64,000 nt of DNA from Rhodalgimonas zhirmunskyi (GTDB lineage Bacteria > Pseudomonadota > Alphaproteobacteria > Rhodobacterales > Rhodobacteraceae), in contig JANFFA010000003.1 of the NCBI GenBank assembly GCA_030848925.1, forward strand, positions 310,001 through 374,000, written 5' to 3'. Shown in pieces: positions 56,536 through 64,000 of the stretch. The notes under the pieces were generated by a model. The model was not told the origin of the DNA and did not search any database. It saw only the letters and a program-made list of their open reading frames with translations. Numbering within the stretch: the first letter of the stretch is position 1; each line of letters starts with the position of its first letter. A program made the position numbers and the translations under genes.

Positions 56536-57593
56536 GCGGCCTCACCCCCATACTGCATCGGCTGATCCAGACGCGCGGCCCCCTCACCCTTGCCGAATAC
56601 ATGGCCGAATGCCTGTTCCATCCGGAATTCGGCTACTACGCCACCCGTGATCCCTTTGGAACCAAAGGGGATTTCATCACCGCCCCGGAAATCAGCCAGA
56701 TGTTCGGCGAACTGATCGGCCTCTGCCTCGCACAGGCGTGGATCAACCAAGGCAGCCCCGCCCGCTTCGTTCTGGCCGAGCTTGGGCCGGGCCGCGGCAC
56801 CCTCATGGCCGACGCCCTGCGCGCCACCCGCGCCGTGCCGGGCTTTCACGCCGCCGCCGAGGTGCACTTAGTCGAGGCTTCACCTCACCTGAAATCCGTG
56901 CAATCCCAAACGCTTGCCGGTTTCGCCCCGCATTGGCACGACCGCATCGATAGCCTTCCCGAGGCCCCGCTTTTCCTGATCGCCAACGAATTCTTCGACG
57001 CGCTGCCCATCCGCCAATACATCCGCAACGGCGATCTCTGGGAAGAGCGTCACATCGGCCTACGCGACGGCGTGCTCGCTTTCGGCAAAGCCGCCGCAAC
57101 ACGCGTGCCATCTCTCGATCACCGCCTGGCCGACACGCGCGACGGCGACCTTGTCGAAGATTGTCCCACCGCCACCGCGATCTCTCAGGCCATCGGCGCA
57201 CGCCTTGCACAGAACGGCGGCACCGCTCTCCTGATCGACTATGGCGACTGGCGCTCGCTTGGCGATACCTTTCAGGCGCTGCACGGACACGAACCCGTCA
57301 ACCCCTTGGAAAAGCCCGGAGAATGCGACCTCACGGCGCATGTCGATTTCGAACTGATCGCCCGCGCCGCACCCTGCCGCCATACCCGGCTCACCCCGCA
57401 AGGGGTGTTTCTCGAACGGCTGGGTATCGCGCCGCGGGCACAGGCCCTGGCATCCCACCTTGCGGGCGATGCCCTCGATCAACACATCGCCGCACATCGC
57501 CGGTTGACGCACCCCTCGGAAATGGGGACGCTCTTCAAAGTGCTGGGCCTTTATCCCGAAGGCAGCGCCCCGCCCCCCGGGCTGGACCCATGA
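56532..57593 (+). CDS. SAM-dependent methyltransferase of the MidA/NDUFAF7 family
   Basis: This 353-residue protein carries the family block [22 protein letters not shown], the SAM loop [29 protein letters not shown] and a C-terminal helical part. The eukaryotic homologue NDUFAF7 dimethylates an arginine of complex I; bacterial members are assumed to methylate proteins. It starts in the lgt stop codon, linking the two genes translationally. Confidence 0.92.
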   Translation: MSGLTPILHRLIQTRGPLTLAEYMAECLFHPEFGYYATRDPFGTKGDFITAPEISQMFGELIGLCLAQAWINQGSPARFVLAELGPGRGTLMADALRATRAVPGFHAAAEVHLVEASPHLKSVQSQTLAGFAPHWHDRIDSLPEAPLFLIANEFFDALPIRQYIRNGDLWEERHIGLRDGVLAFGKAAATRVPSLDHRLADTRDGDLVEDCPTATAISQAIGARLAQNGGTALLIDYGDWRSLGDTFQALHGHEPVNPLEKPGECDLTAHVDFELIARAAPCRHTRLTPQGVFLERLGIAPRAQALASHLAGDALDQHIAAHRRLTHPSEMGTLFKVLGLYPEGSAPPPGLDP

Positions 57594-57609
57594 GACGACA
57601 CCGGATCAC

Positions 57610-58365
57610 ATGACCCTCGACGCGATCACATCCCCGCTCCTGCGCCCTTTCGGGCATGGTTTTTACACGCGTAAGGGCGGCGCCTCTTCGGGCATTTTCG
57701 AAGGATTAAACTGCGGCCCCGGCTCATCCGACCTCGCCGATTGCGTGCGCCTGAACCGGACCCGCGTGGCCGAGGATCTGGGCGTCACCCTCGACGATCT
57801 GGTGTCTCTCGATCAGGTTCACTCACCCGATGTCGTCACGCTCGATGCCGCGCCAAAGGGCAAGCCCACGGCCGATGCGATGGTCAGCGCCACGCCGGGC
57901 CTCGCGCTTGGCATCCTCACCGCCGATTGCCAGCCAGTGCTCTTCGCGGACGCCGAAGCAGGGGTCGTCGGGGCCGCGCATGCGGGGTGGAAAGGCGCGC
58001 GCGCCGGTGTGCTCGAGGCCACGCTGGAAGCGATGGAAGCCATTGGCGCAAAACGGGAAAACATTCGCGCCGTGATCGGCCCTAGCATCAGTCAGCGCGC
58101 CTACGAGGTGGGCCCGGAATTCTTTGAAAGCTTCATGGATGACGACCCCGAGAGCGGCCGCTTCTTTGCCGGCGGCGAAGGCGACCGCATGCATTTCGAC
58201 CTTCCGTCCTATGGTCTCTATCGCTTGCGCAGCGCGGGCGTGGGCGCAGCGGAATGGACCGGCCATTGCACCTATTCCGACGCGGCGAAGTTCTTTTCCT
58301 ATCGCCGCAGTTGCCACAAGGACGAAGCTGACTATGGCCGGCTGATCTCGGTGATCAGCGCCTGA
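57610..58365 (+). CDS. pgeF: peptidoglycan editing factor PgeF / polyphenol oxidase family
   Basis: This 251-residue protein is of the YfiH (DUF152) family. Metal/active-site ligands are visible as His in LDQVHSPDVV, Cys in LTADCQPVLF and His in AAHAGWKGARAG. Members hydrolyse mis-incorporated L-Ser from UDP-MurNAc peptides or have purine nucleoside activity. It lies 16 bp after the methyltransferase, so lgt, midA and pgeF form one operon, all cell-envelope or membrane related. Confidence 0.92.
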   Translation: MTLDAITSPLLRPFGHGFYTRKGGASSGIFEGLNCGPGSSDLADCVRLNRTRVAEDLGVTLDDLVSLDQVHSPDVVTLDAAPKGKPTADAMVSATPGLALGILTADCQPVLFADAEAGVVGAAHAGWKGARAGVLEATLEAMEAIGAKRENIRAVIGPSISQRAYEVGPEFFESFMDDDPESGRFFAGGEGDRMHFDLPSYGLYRLRSAGVGAAEWTGHCTYSDAAKFFSYRRSCHKDEADYGRLISVISA

Positions 58366-58630
58366 AATCCCGGTCCTGCCATGGTCTTGCCCAATTGCGG
58401 CAGAAACAATACCTGTCCACCTGCCGGGATTGATCTCAAATTCACCTCAAATCCTTGGCTTTGTTGGCTTTCCGCTGCTGACGCGACCTCGCCACATTCC
58501 GGACGTTGATCGAATCCAATTTTCCAAAAATACACATATTCCGACCCAGAGCGGCCCCAATCCCCCGTCATACATGCCTCAGAGCACAAGCAGCCCAGTT
58601 CAAATGGGCGACAGGCAGGAGACGAGACAA

Positions 58631-58774
58631 ATGAAAAAACAGCGCCGTTGGATCAAATCAGCCATCGAAACCGCCAAGACGGAAACGCCTGCCCTGCCGT
58701 GGCAGCGCGGCGCGCGTCGTTCTACCTTCATCTCAAGCCGAAGTGCACCGGTGAAACGGATCAAAAGCGCCTGA
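58631..58774 (+). CDS. 47-residue highly basic small protein
   Basis: AGGAG about 10 bases before the ATG opens a 47-codon frame beginning MKKQRRWIKSAIETAK and ending KRIKSA, with the middle ALPWQRGARRST. The net charge is strongly positive. Similar short proteins with RRWIKS and ALPWxRG are, to my recollection, common in roseobacters. It may bind RNA or DNA; no function is known. Confidence 0.7.
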   Translation: MKKQRRWIKSAIETAKTETPALPWQRGARRSTFISSRSAPVKRIKSA

Positions 58775-58911
58775 TCGCGAACAAACCGAATCAAATTGTG
58801 GCAATCTCGGCCACCAGATCGAAACAATTTCGCGCCGCCACCCGGCATTGAACCCGGGTTGGCGGCGAATTCATTCTGTTTTTTGACAAATCCTGCAAAG
58901 ATAGCGCATTT
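58751..58911 (+). repeat. promoter-like region related to 53408-53590
   Basis: Shared ordered blocks are GTGAAACGGATCAA (in the tail of the 47-residue gene), CAAATTGTGGCAATC, AATTTCGCGCC and GACAAATCCTGC followed by GCATT. TTGACA at 58883-58888 with CATTTA 18 bases later may be the promoter of the Hint gene. A 7-bp inverted repeat AAGGACT/AGTCCTT follows at 58915-58940. Confidence 0.5.
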
Positions 58912-58996
58912 AGCAAGGACTGGTTCGTAACTAAGTCCTTCTGTTGTTGTCGGTGGGGGCCGACGCGGATGTGACGCCTGATGATAGGTGACGCAT

Positions 58997-59821
58997 ATGA
59001 CGCCCCCGATGAAGGCCGCCGCGGCGGTCAACAAGACAGAAACTTTTGTCCGCCCTCGCGGCGGTTCTCTCTCTTCTCTTCCGTCCATCCCTCCGGCGGC
59101 TGCGCCCTCTCTCTCGACACCGGCGCGCCGCCGCTCTCTCATGCGAAAATACGAGGTGCTGTCTCTCGCCTCGGACGGGTCGGTGCAGGAATCACAGCAT
59201 ATCGCGCCCGCCACGGATGCGTTCGAAGCCGCCTTCTCAGCCTTTGCACGCGGCACGATGATCGGCACGATCGATGGTCCTTGCGCCATCGAGGATCTTG
59301 AACCGGGCATGCTGATCACAACGGATGGGGCGCCACAGCCGGTCATCTGGATTGGCCGGATGACATTGGTGCCCAGCGCGCCGATTGACGATCAGCGGCG
59401 CCTGAAGCTCACCCGGATCATGGCGGATAGTTTCGGACTTGCGCGACCTATGCCGGATCTGGTTCTGGGTCACGGTGCACGGCTTTTGCGAACCCCCTCC
59501 GAGATGCGCGAAATGGCGATGCAGGCGAACATCCTGACCCCCGCACGCGCCTTTCTGGATGGTATGAACGTGATCGAAATCACGCCACAAACCCCGGTTT
59601 CACTGTATCACATCTGCTTGCCGCATCATGCGATCATTCGGACAGCCGGGCTCGAGGTGGAAAGCTATCATCCCGGCGCTAACCTGCTGCGCGATATGGC
59701 CGGGAACACGCGCGCGCTGTTCCTCTCGCTTTTTCCCCATATCGGCACGCCTGATGCGTTCGGCCCGCTGGCACACCCCCGTGCGGGTCAGAAAACGCTG
59801 GAACAACTGGGGCTGATGTAA
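58997..59821 (+). CDS. Hint-domain (Hedgehog/intein) protein with altered nucleophile
   Basis: This 274-residue protein has a disordered N-terminal region of about 75 residues (rich in Pro, Ser, Ala) followed by a Hint_2 domain: FARGTMIGTIDGPCAIEDLEPG, ITTDGAPQPVIWIGR, LVLGHGARLLRT, NVIEITPQTPVSLYHI and LPHHAIIRTAGLEVESYHPG. In active Hint domains the first strand begins with Cys; here residue 82 is Ala (SAFARGT), so self-cleavage is doubtful. The ATG at 58997 follows AGGTG; a GTG three codons earlier is possible. Confidence 0.85.
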   Translation: MTPPMKAAAAVNKTETFVRPRGGSLSSLPSIPPAAAPSLSTPARRRSLMRKYEVLSLASDGSVQESQHIAPATDAFEAAFSAFARGTMIGTIDGPCAIEDLEPGMLITTDGAPQPVIWIGRMTLVPSAPIDDQRRLKLTRIMADSFGLARPMPDLVLGHGARLLRTPSEMREMAMQANILTPARAFLDGMNVIEITPQTPVSLYHICLPHHAIIRTAGLEVESYHPGANLLRDMAGNTRALFLSLFPHIGTPDAFGPLAHPRAGQKTLEQLGLM

Positions 59822-59827
59822 GCCGCG

Positions 59828-61066
59828 CTAGCCCTCTGCGCCGCGTTGTGCCACCCGAGCACCATCAGTGAGGGCCGCTGACGGATAAAGCACGATCTGC
59901 GCGCCCTCGCTGACGCCTTCGGCGATCGCTGCTTCGACGCCGTTGTTGGCGGCCAGTGTCACCACTCTGCGCTCAGCGCGGCCCTCCGGCGTCACCACGA
60001 ATATCGCCCAATCTTCGCCCTCTCTGAATAAGGCCGAAGACGGAACGATCAGCGCATCTTCGTCATGCCAGACCACAATTCGCACCTCGACTCGAAACCC
60101 ATGGCCAAGCCCGGCACGGGCCTCGGGCGGGTCGGCGAAATCGATGGTGACCTGTACCCTCTGCTCCTCGACGCCCAAAGCCGAATACTTGGTGAACCCC
60201 CATGGCGCGATCCGCGCGACCTTGCCTTCGAGCGGGGCGTCTCCACCCCAGTTGTCGATGATCACCCGCGCGCCTGATGCGGTCTTGACCGCGTCTGTGC
60301 TGAGTAGGTCAGCCACGATTTCAAGGTCCCGCGTGACATCACCGATCTCGACGATGGGCGCGCCCGTTGGCAGCGTGATCTCGCTCTGCTGCTTGACCTG
60401 AAGGATCACGCCCGAAGCGGGGGCCGTGATGGGGATCATGTCTTCGGGTCGGAGTTTCAACACTGAGGCAAGCGCTTTGTCATCAAAGGATATGAGCTGT
60501 GCGCTGGCATTGTTGAGTTGAGCCACCCGCATCGAGATCGTCGCACGCGCGGTATCCAGATTGGCTTGTGCAAGTCGCGCCATCGTCTTGTCCCGCTCCA
60601 GAGCGGCGCTACTGGCGATCTGACTGTCAAACAGCTTCTGAGTGCGCGCCAAATTACTCTCGGCAAGGTCGCGATCAGCTAACGCCCGGTTCACATCCGC
60701 CTGCGCCACACGCAGCGCCGCTTCGGCGGAACTGACATTGGTTTCGGCCTGCTCACGCGTGCGGGCATCCAGAAGCGAAGGGTTGGAGGGCAGCATCCGC
60801 GCCACCACCGTCTTGTCCTTCTCCACCTCGTCGCCCGGCTCCACGTTGACGCGCAAGAGCCGCCCGGCAATTGGCGTCGAGACGATAAAGCTGTCATGCA
60901 CCTGCGTACGCCCCTCTTCGTCGATGGTCACCGTCAACGGCCCGCGGGCCACCGTGCCGATATCCACCAACAAGGGTCGTGGCCAGAATGCGTAGGCCAG
61001 TGCCACCACCACCACGATGAACAGCCCGGCGGTGAAAATCGCTCTCGAATGCTTCTTGCGTGCCAT
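59828..61066 (-). CDS. HlyD-type periplasmic adaptor (membrane fusion protein)
   Basis: This 412-residue protein has an N-terminal TM anchor (AIFTAGLFIVVVVALAYAFW), a lipoyl/barrel-sandwich start (IDEEGRTQVHDSFIVSTPIAGRLLRVNVEPGDEV), a long alpha-helical hairpin (residues about 100-190) and the return strand PITAPASGVILQV. It is the adaptor of the ABC exporter encoded just upstream. A good AAGGGG precedes the ATG; an ATGA-overlap start at 61087 is the alternative. Confidence 0.9.
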   Translation of the reverse strand: MARKKHSRAIFTAGLFIVVVVALAYAFWPRPLLVDIGTVARGPLTVTIDEEGRTQVHDSFIVSTPIAGRLLRVNVEPGDEVEKDKTVVARMLPSNPSLLDARTREQAETNVSSAEAALRVAQADVNRALADRDLAESNLARTQKLFDSQIASSAALERDKTMARLAQANLDTARATISMRVAQLNNASAQLISFDDKALASVLKLRPEDMIPITAPASGVILQVKQQSEITLPTGAPIVEIGDVTRDLEIVADLLSTDAVKTASGARVIIDNWGGDAPLEGKVARIAPWGFTKYSALGVEEQRVQVTIDFADPPEARAGLGHGFRVEVRIVVWHDEDALIVPSSALFREGEDWAIFVVTPEGRAERRVVTLAANNGVEAAIAEGVSEGAQIVLYPSAALTDGARVAQRGAEG

Positions 61067-61083
61067 TGGCTTACCCCTTGTTG

Positions 61084-63450
61084 TCATTCCCGCGTCTTCA
61101 GCGCCGCGACCAGATCCGCCCGGTCCAGATCGCGCTTCACCAACCATCCCGAGATCAGCGTCGCGATCAGCACCGCCAGAAGCGCCGCGCCATAGGCACT
61201 GGGCGAAAAGTCCACCGGGATCTGGTAGATATCGGTCGAGAAGCGCGACACCATCGCATGCGCTATAGCAAAGCCCATCGCCAGCCCCAGCGGCAACGCT
61301 AGAAGGGTGACCACCCCCATTTCCCCAAGTAGCACGAAAGCCGCTTCCCCCCGCGTGAAACCGATCACACGCAGGCTGGCGAGATCACGCTCGCGCTCGG
61401 CATAGGCGATGCGGGCGGCGTTGTAGACCACGCCAAAGGTGATGATCCCGGCGATGATCGTCATGATATAGCGCATGAAACCCGGCCCAGTGTTCATCAA
61501 TTCCTCAAGCGAATTCCGGGCGCTTTCCTTTTGCGAAACGCCCGCCACCTTCGGCATCCCCTTGATCGCCTGTATGATACCCTTTTCATGGGCTTCATCG
61601 ACAGTGATATAGGCCCCCGAGATGCGCCCCGGTTCTTTCAGCACCCGGTTCAGCGCGTCGATCCGCATATAGACCGGCGCCCCCATCAACGTGTTGGCCA
61701 CCTCGATCACAGGCAGGCGCAAGACCGGGCGGCGGCCTTCGCGCACCTCGACCGTCAGGGTATCGCCTGCTTCGAGGCCAAGAATATCGGCAAGTGAGCG
61801 CGCGACGATCACCCCATCGGCCCGAATCGCAATTGGGCGGGTGTTGTCATCGACCACGCGTCCAAGGATCGGATGCGCCACACGCCCATTGAGCGCACCA
61901 TTATATGTCTTGAGCCCATTGCGCAGGATCGCGGGCACTTCTCGCACCGGTTCGACATGCAAGACCCCGGGTACACGTGCCAATGCATAGGCCCCATTCT
62001 GCGAAATAGGTTGGATGAAGCTGAGCGTCATGTCTGACCGGTCCAGTTCGGTGAAAGTGACGTCGATCGTACGCTCGAACCCGTGCATCAGGGTCAGCGA
62101 GGCGACCGACAGCGCCATCCCCGCGCTGATCCCGATCACCGATCCGGCCGTGCGCCCCGGATGGCGCAGAATCCGCCGTAGGACCATGCGGCTCGGCTGA
62201 TCGAGAAATCGCTTGAGCACTCCGGCAATTTGCCGCGAGCCGGAGTAATCCACGGGGGCGGGCGGGCGCATCGCCACGGCGGGCGTCAGCGCAAAGACAC
62301 GGCGCAACACGAACAAACTGCCCCCCGAAGCCGCCGCAATTGAAACGACAAAGCCGATCAGAAAACTCTTGGGATCGAGAAGGAACACGATGAAGGGAAA
62401 CTTGAAATAAAGCTGGTAAAACCCCGCCATCGCACGGCCGGTGGCAATCCCTCCGATCGATCCCAGCACCGCGCCGATGATCGCGATCAGAAGCACGAAC
62501 TTCAGGTAATGCAGGCTGACTTCCCAGCCGGTATAGCCAAACGCCTTGAGCAGTCCGATCTGCTCGCGCTCGGCCTGCACCATCCGCGAAATCACGATGT
62601 AGAGCAGGAAGGCCGCCACGGCGAGAAAGATCGGCGGAATGCCTTTCGAAACCGCGCTCAGCCCCTCGATTTCCTGCGTGACGAACCTGTTGGAGGCCTG
62701 TAGCGCCACGCCATACGCCCCCGACGCGCCGTAGTCATCAAGCAGTCGGTCAAGCGCATCGACAACGCCATCCACTTCGGCCCCATGGTCTAGCACGACA
62801 AGCGCCTGGTTGAAGGCGCCACGCATGTCATAGGCCGCGGCAAGCGCCGCTTGGCGCATCCAGATCACGGCGTAGCGGGTATCATCGGGCACCAGTTCGC
62901 CGGGCGCTGTGGTGTAAAGAAATTCAGGGCTTTGTGCCAATCCGGTGATGCGAAACGCGCGCTTGGCGCCATTCATCGTGGCGACGAGCCGATCTCCGGG
63001 CGAAAGGCCACGCGCGGTCGCAAAGCCTTCGAGCAGCATGATCTCGTCGTCATGCCCCGGATCGGGCGCCCGCCCACGGGTCAGATAGAAGTCATTCAGG
63101 CGCGGACGACCCAGATCGGGCAACGAAACAACCTGCGCGCGGATCGGAAGCTCACCCTGCGCGATGTCAATCAGCGCGCCTCCGGTGATGCGCGCCTCGG
63201 CGCCGGCCACGCCCGGGATCTCTGCAACCCGGTCAAGCATGCGTTCCGGCGCGCGGGTCACTGACGCAAACACATCCGCAAGGCGATAGCGGTCGTAATA
63301 CGCCTTACGGGTCTCTTCCAGCGTGTTGACGAGTCCACCCATCATCACCTGCAAAAGGACGCCCATCGCGATCACTGCGGCAATCGCAGCCGCCTGCCCT
63401 TTCATACGCATAAGATCGCGCAGAAGTTTATGATCAAGAGGGCTTACCAT
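61084..63450 (-). CDS. ABC transporter permease, FtsX/MacB-like double unit
   Basis: This 788-residue inner-membrane permease is composed of two FtsX-type halves. Each has large periplasmic domains and four helices: an N-terminal helix ([20 protein letters not shown]) and FtsX blocks in the first half ([37 protein letters not shown]) and second half ([39 protein letters not shown]). Such proteins drive efflux or lipoprotein/lipid extraction by mechanotransmission. It overlaps the ATPase gene upstream by 7 bp and the adaptor frame downstream. Confidence 0.9.
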   Translation of the reverse strand: MVSPLDHKLLRDLMRMKGQAAAIAAVIAMGVLLQVMMGGLVNTLEETRKAYYDRYRLADVFASVTRAPERMLDRVAEIPGVAGAEARITGGALIDIAQGELPIRAQVVSLPDLGRPRLNDFYLTRGRAPDPGHDDEIMLLEGFATARGLSPGDRLVATMNGAKRAFRITGLAQSPEFLYTTAPGELVPDDTRYAVIWMRQAALAAAYDMRGAFNQALVVLDHGAEVDGVVDALDRLLDDYGASGAYGVALQASNRFVTQEIEGLSAVSKGIPPIFLAVAAFLLYIVISRMVQAEREQIGLLKAFGYTGWEVSLHYLKFVLLIAIIGAVLGSIGGIATGRAMAGFYQLYFKFPFIVFLLDPKSFLIGFVVSIAAASGGSLFVLRRVFALTPAVAMRPPAPVDYSGSRQIAGVLKRFLDQPSRMVLRRILRHPGRTAGSVIGISAGMALSVASLTLMHGFERTIDVTFTELDRSDMTLSFIQPISQNGAYALARVPGVLHVEPVREVPAILRNGLKTYNGALNGRVAHPILGRVVDDNTRPIAIRADGVIVARSLADILGLEAGDTLTVEVREGRRPVLRLPVIEVANTLMGAPVYMRIDALNRVLKEPGRISGAYITVDEAHEKGIIQAIKGMPKVAGVSQKESARNSLEELMNTGPGFMRYIMTIIAGIITFGVVYNAARIAYAERERDLASLRVIGFTRGEAAFVLLGEMGVVTLLALPLGLAMGFAIAHAMVSRFSTDIYQIPVDFSPSAYGAALLAVLIATLISGWLVKRDLDRADLVAALKTRE

Positions 63451-64000
63451 TCGATCTCGGAAGGAGCGCGCTTGTCCTTGTTTTCAATCACGTCCCGGAT
63501 TGCGCCATCCGCGAAATGGATGACACGGTCGGCCATTTGCGCCGTCGCCGCCGCGTGGGTCACGATCATGACTGTCGCGCCCAACTCTTCGTTGACGTGC
63601 CGCAGCACCTCGAGCACGGCACGCCCAGTGGTGCTGTCCAATGCACCGGTCGGTTCGTCGCAAAACAGGACTTCTGGCTGCTTGGCAATGGCGCGGGCAA
63701 TGGCAACGCGCTGCTGCTCACCGCCCGAAAGCTGTGCCGGAAAATGGTGGCTTCGCTCGGACAGCCCGACGAGGCGAAGCGCCTCGCCCGGGTCCATCGG
63801 ATCGCGGGCGATCTCGGTCACCAGTTCTACGTTTTCATAGGCCGTCAGGCTGGGCATGAGGTTGTAGAACTGGAATACGAAGCCGACGTGATCGCGACGG
63901 TATCGGGTCAAGTCGGTATCGCTCATCTCGGTCAGTTCACGTCCCTCGAACTGCGCCGTGCCGCCGCTCGCCCTGTCCAACCCGCCCAGAATATTGAGAA
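63444..64000 (-). CDS. ABC transporter ATP-binding protein (partial)
   Basis: The N-terminal part lies beyond the window; 185 codons are visible. [11 protein letters not shown] after the missing Walker A, the Q-loop [18 protein letters not shown], signature [16 protein letters not shown], Walker [13 protein letters not shown] and the His switch IVTHAAA are present. It resembles the LolD/MacB class. With the permease and HlyD adaptor it forms a minus-strand exporter operon; no outer-membrane channel gene is in the window. Confidence 0.93.
   Translation of the reverse strand, partial: LNILGGLDRASGGTAQFEGRELTEMSDTDLTRYRRDHVGFVFQFYNLMPSLTAYENVELVTEIARDPMDPGEALRLVGLSERSHHFPAQLSGGEQQRVAIARAIAKQPEVLFCDEPTGALDSTTGRAVLEVLRHVNEELGATVMIVTHAAATAQMADRVIHFADGAIRDVIENKDKRAPSEIEW

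Overview
The window is chromosomal DNA from a high-GC alphaproteobacterium, most likely a Rhodobacteraceae member of the Roseobacter group. The grounds are the G/C-rich third codon positions, family-typical genes (DUF2948 after murA, DUF1643 next to hemC, an IalB-family protein, PuuD-type urate oxidase, RibH2-type lumazine synthase, MauG/CcpA peroxidase) and short roseobacter-type small proteins. No rRNA, prophage, insertion sequence or CRISPR array was found. There is one tRNA, one FMN riboswitch, and several clear promoters and terminators.

Layout. 1-6.2 kb: tRNA-Thr, murA with DUF2948, the translation factor ettA, a secreted small protein with a strong promoter, a cold-shock gene with its terminator, an L,D-transpeptidase and DUF302. 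6.2-11.3 kb: a thioesterase, TrxC, an unusual kinase-like fusion, an aldehyde dehydrogenase and a 1-Cys peroxiredoxin. These are followed by a gene-free stretch bounded by opposing terminators. 11.3-16.9 kb: pnp and rpsO separated by a GAF/HWE histidine kinase, then a membrane-anchored RTX protein. 16.9-25.6 kb: haem genes (hemC, hemE, hemF), a Ca/Na antiporter, a MauG-type peroxidase under a likely FnrL site, a decayed SDR gene, an SDR lacking its catalytic pair, an RsmC-like methyltransferase and clpS.

26.8-37.4 kb is a minus-strand purine catabolism operon read as hiuH, puuD, xdhA, xdhB, xdhC, guaD, ade and a FAD oxidoreductase. Five of its genes are chained by ATGA stop/start overlaps. 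Together they convert adenine and guanine through hypoxanthine/xanthine and urate to hydroxyisourate and its hydrolysis product. OHCU decarboxylase and allantoinase are not in the window.

37.5-51 kb: GAPDH, a phosphatase, a glutamate-receptor-like channel with an altered pore loop, two divergent LysR/target pairs, dapD, a PLP lyase, a LOG-family protein, ribH under an FMN riboswitch, a type-II asparaginase and an IalB protein. 51-58.8 kb: rlmN, CIA30, a periplasmic glutathione peroxidase, small proteins, serB, ubiK and the operon lgt-midA-pgeF. 58.9-64 kb: a Hint-domain protein and an ABC/HlyD export operon cut by the window end.

Beyond genes, the main structure is repetitive. Six intergenic copies of an element pair a GC hairpin with a GG(A/G)TATTTTTGG core. 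There is a second repeat near two of them, a pair of related promoter-like regions, and a potential G-quadruplex in the loop of an 11-bp inverted repeat upstream of ribH. No single unmistakable new multi-gene system was seen. The best leads are the channel, the kinase/ligase-tail fusion and these intergenic elements.
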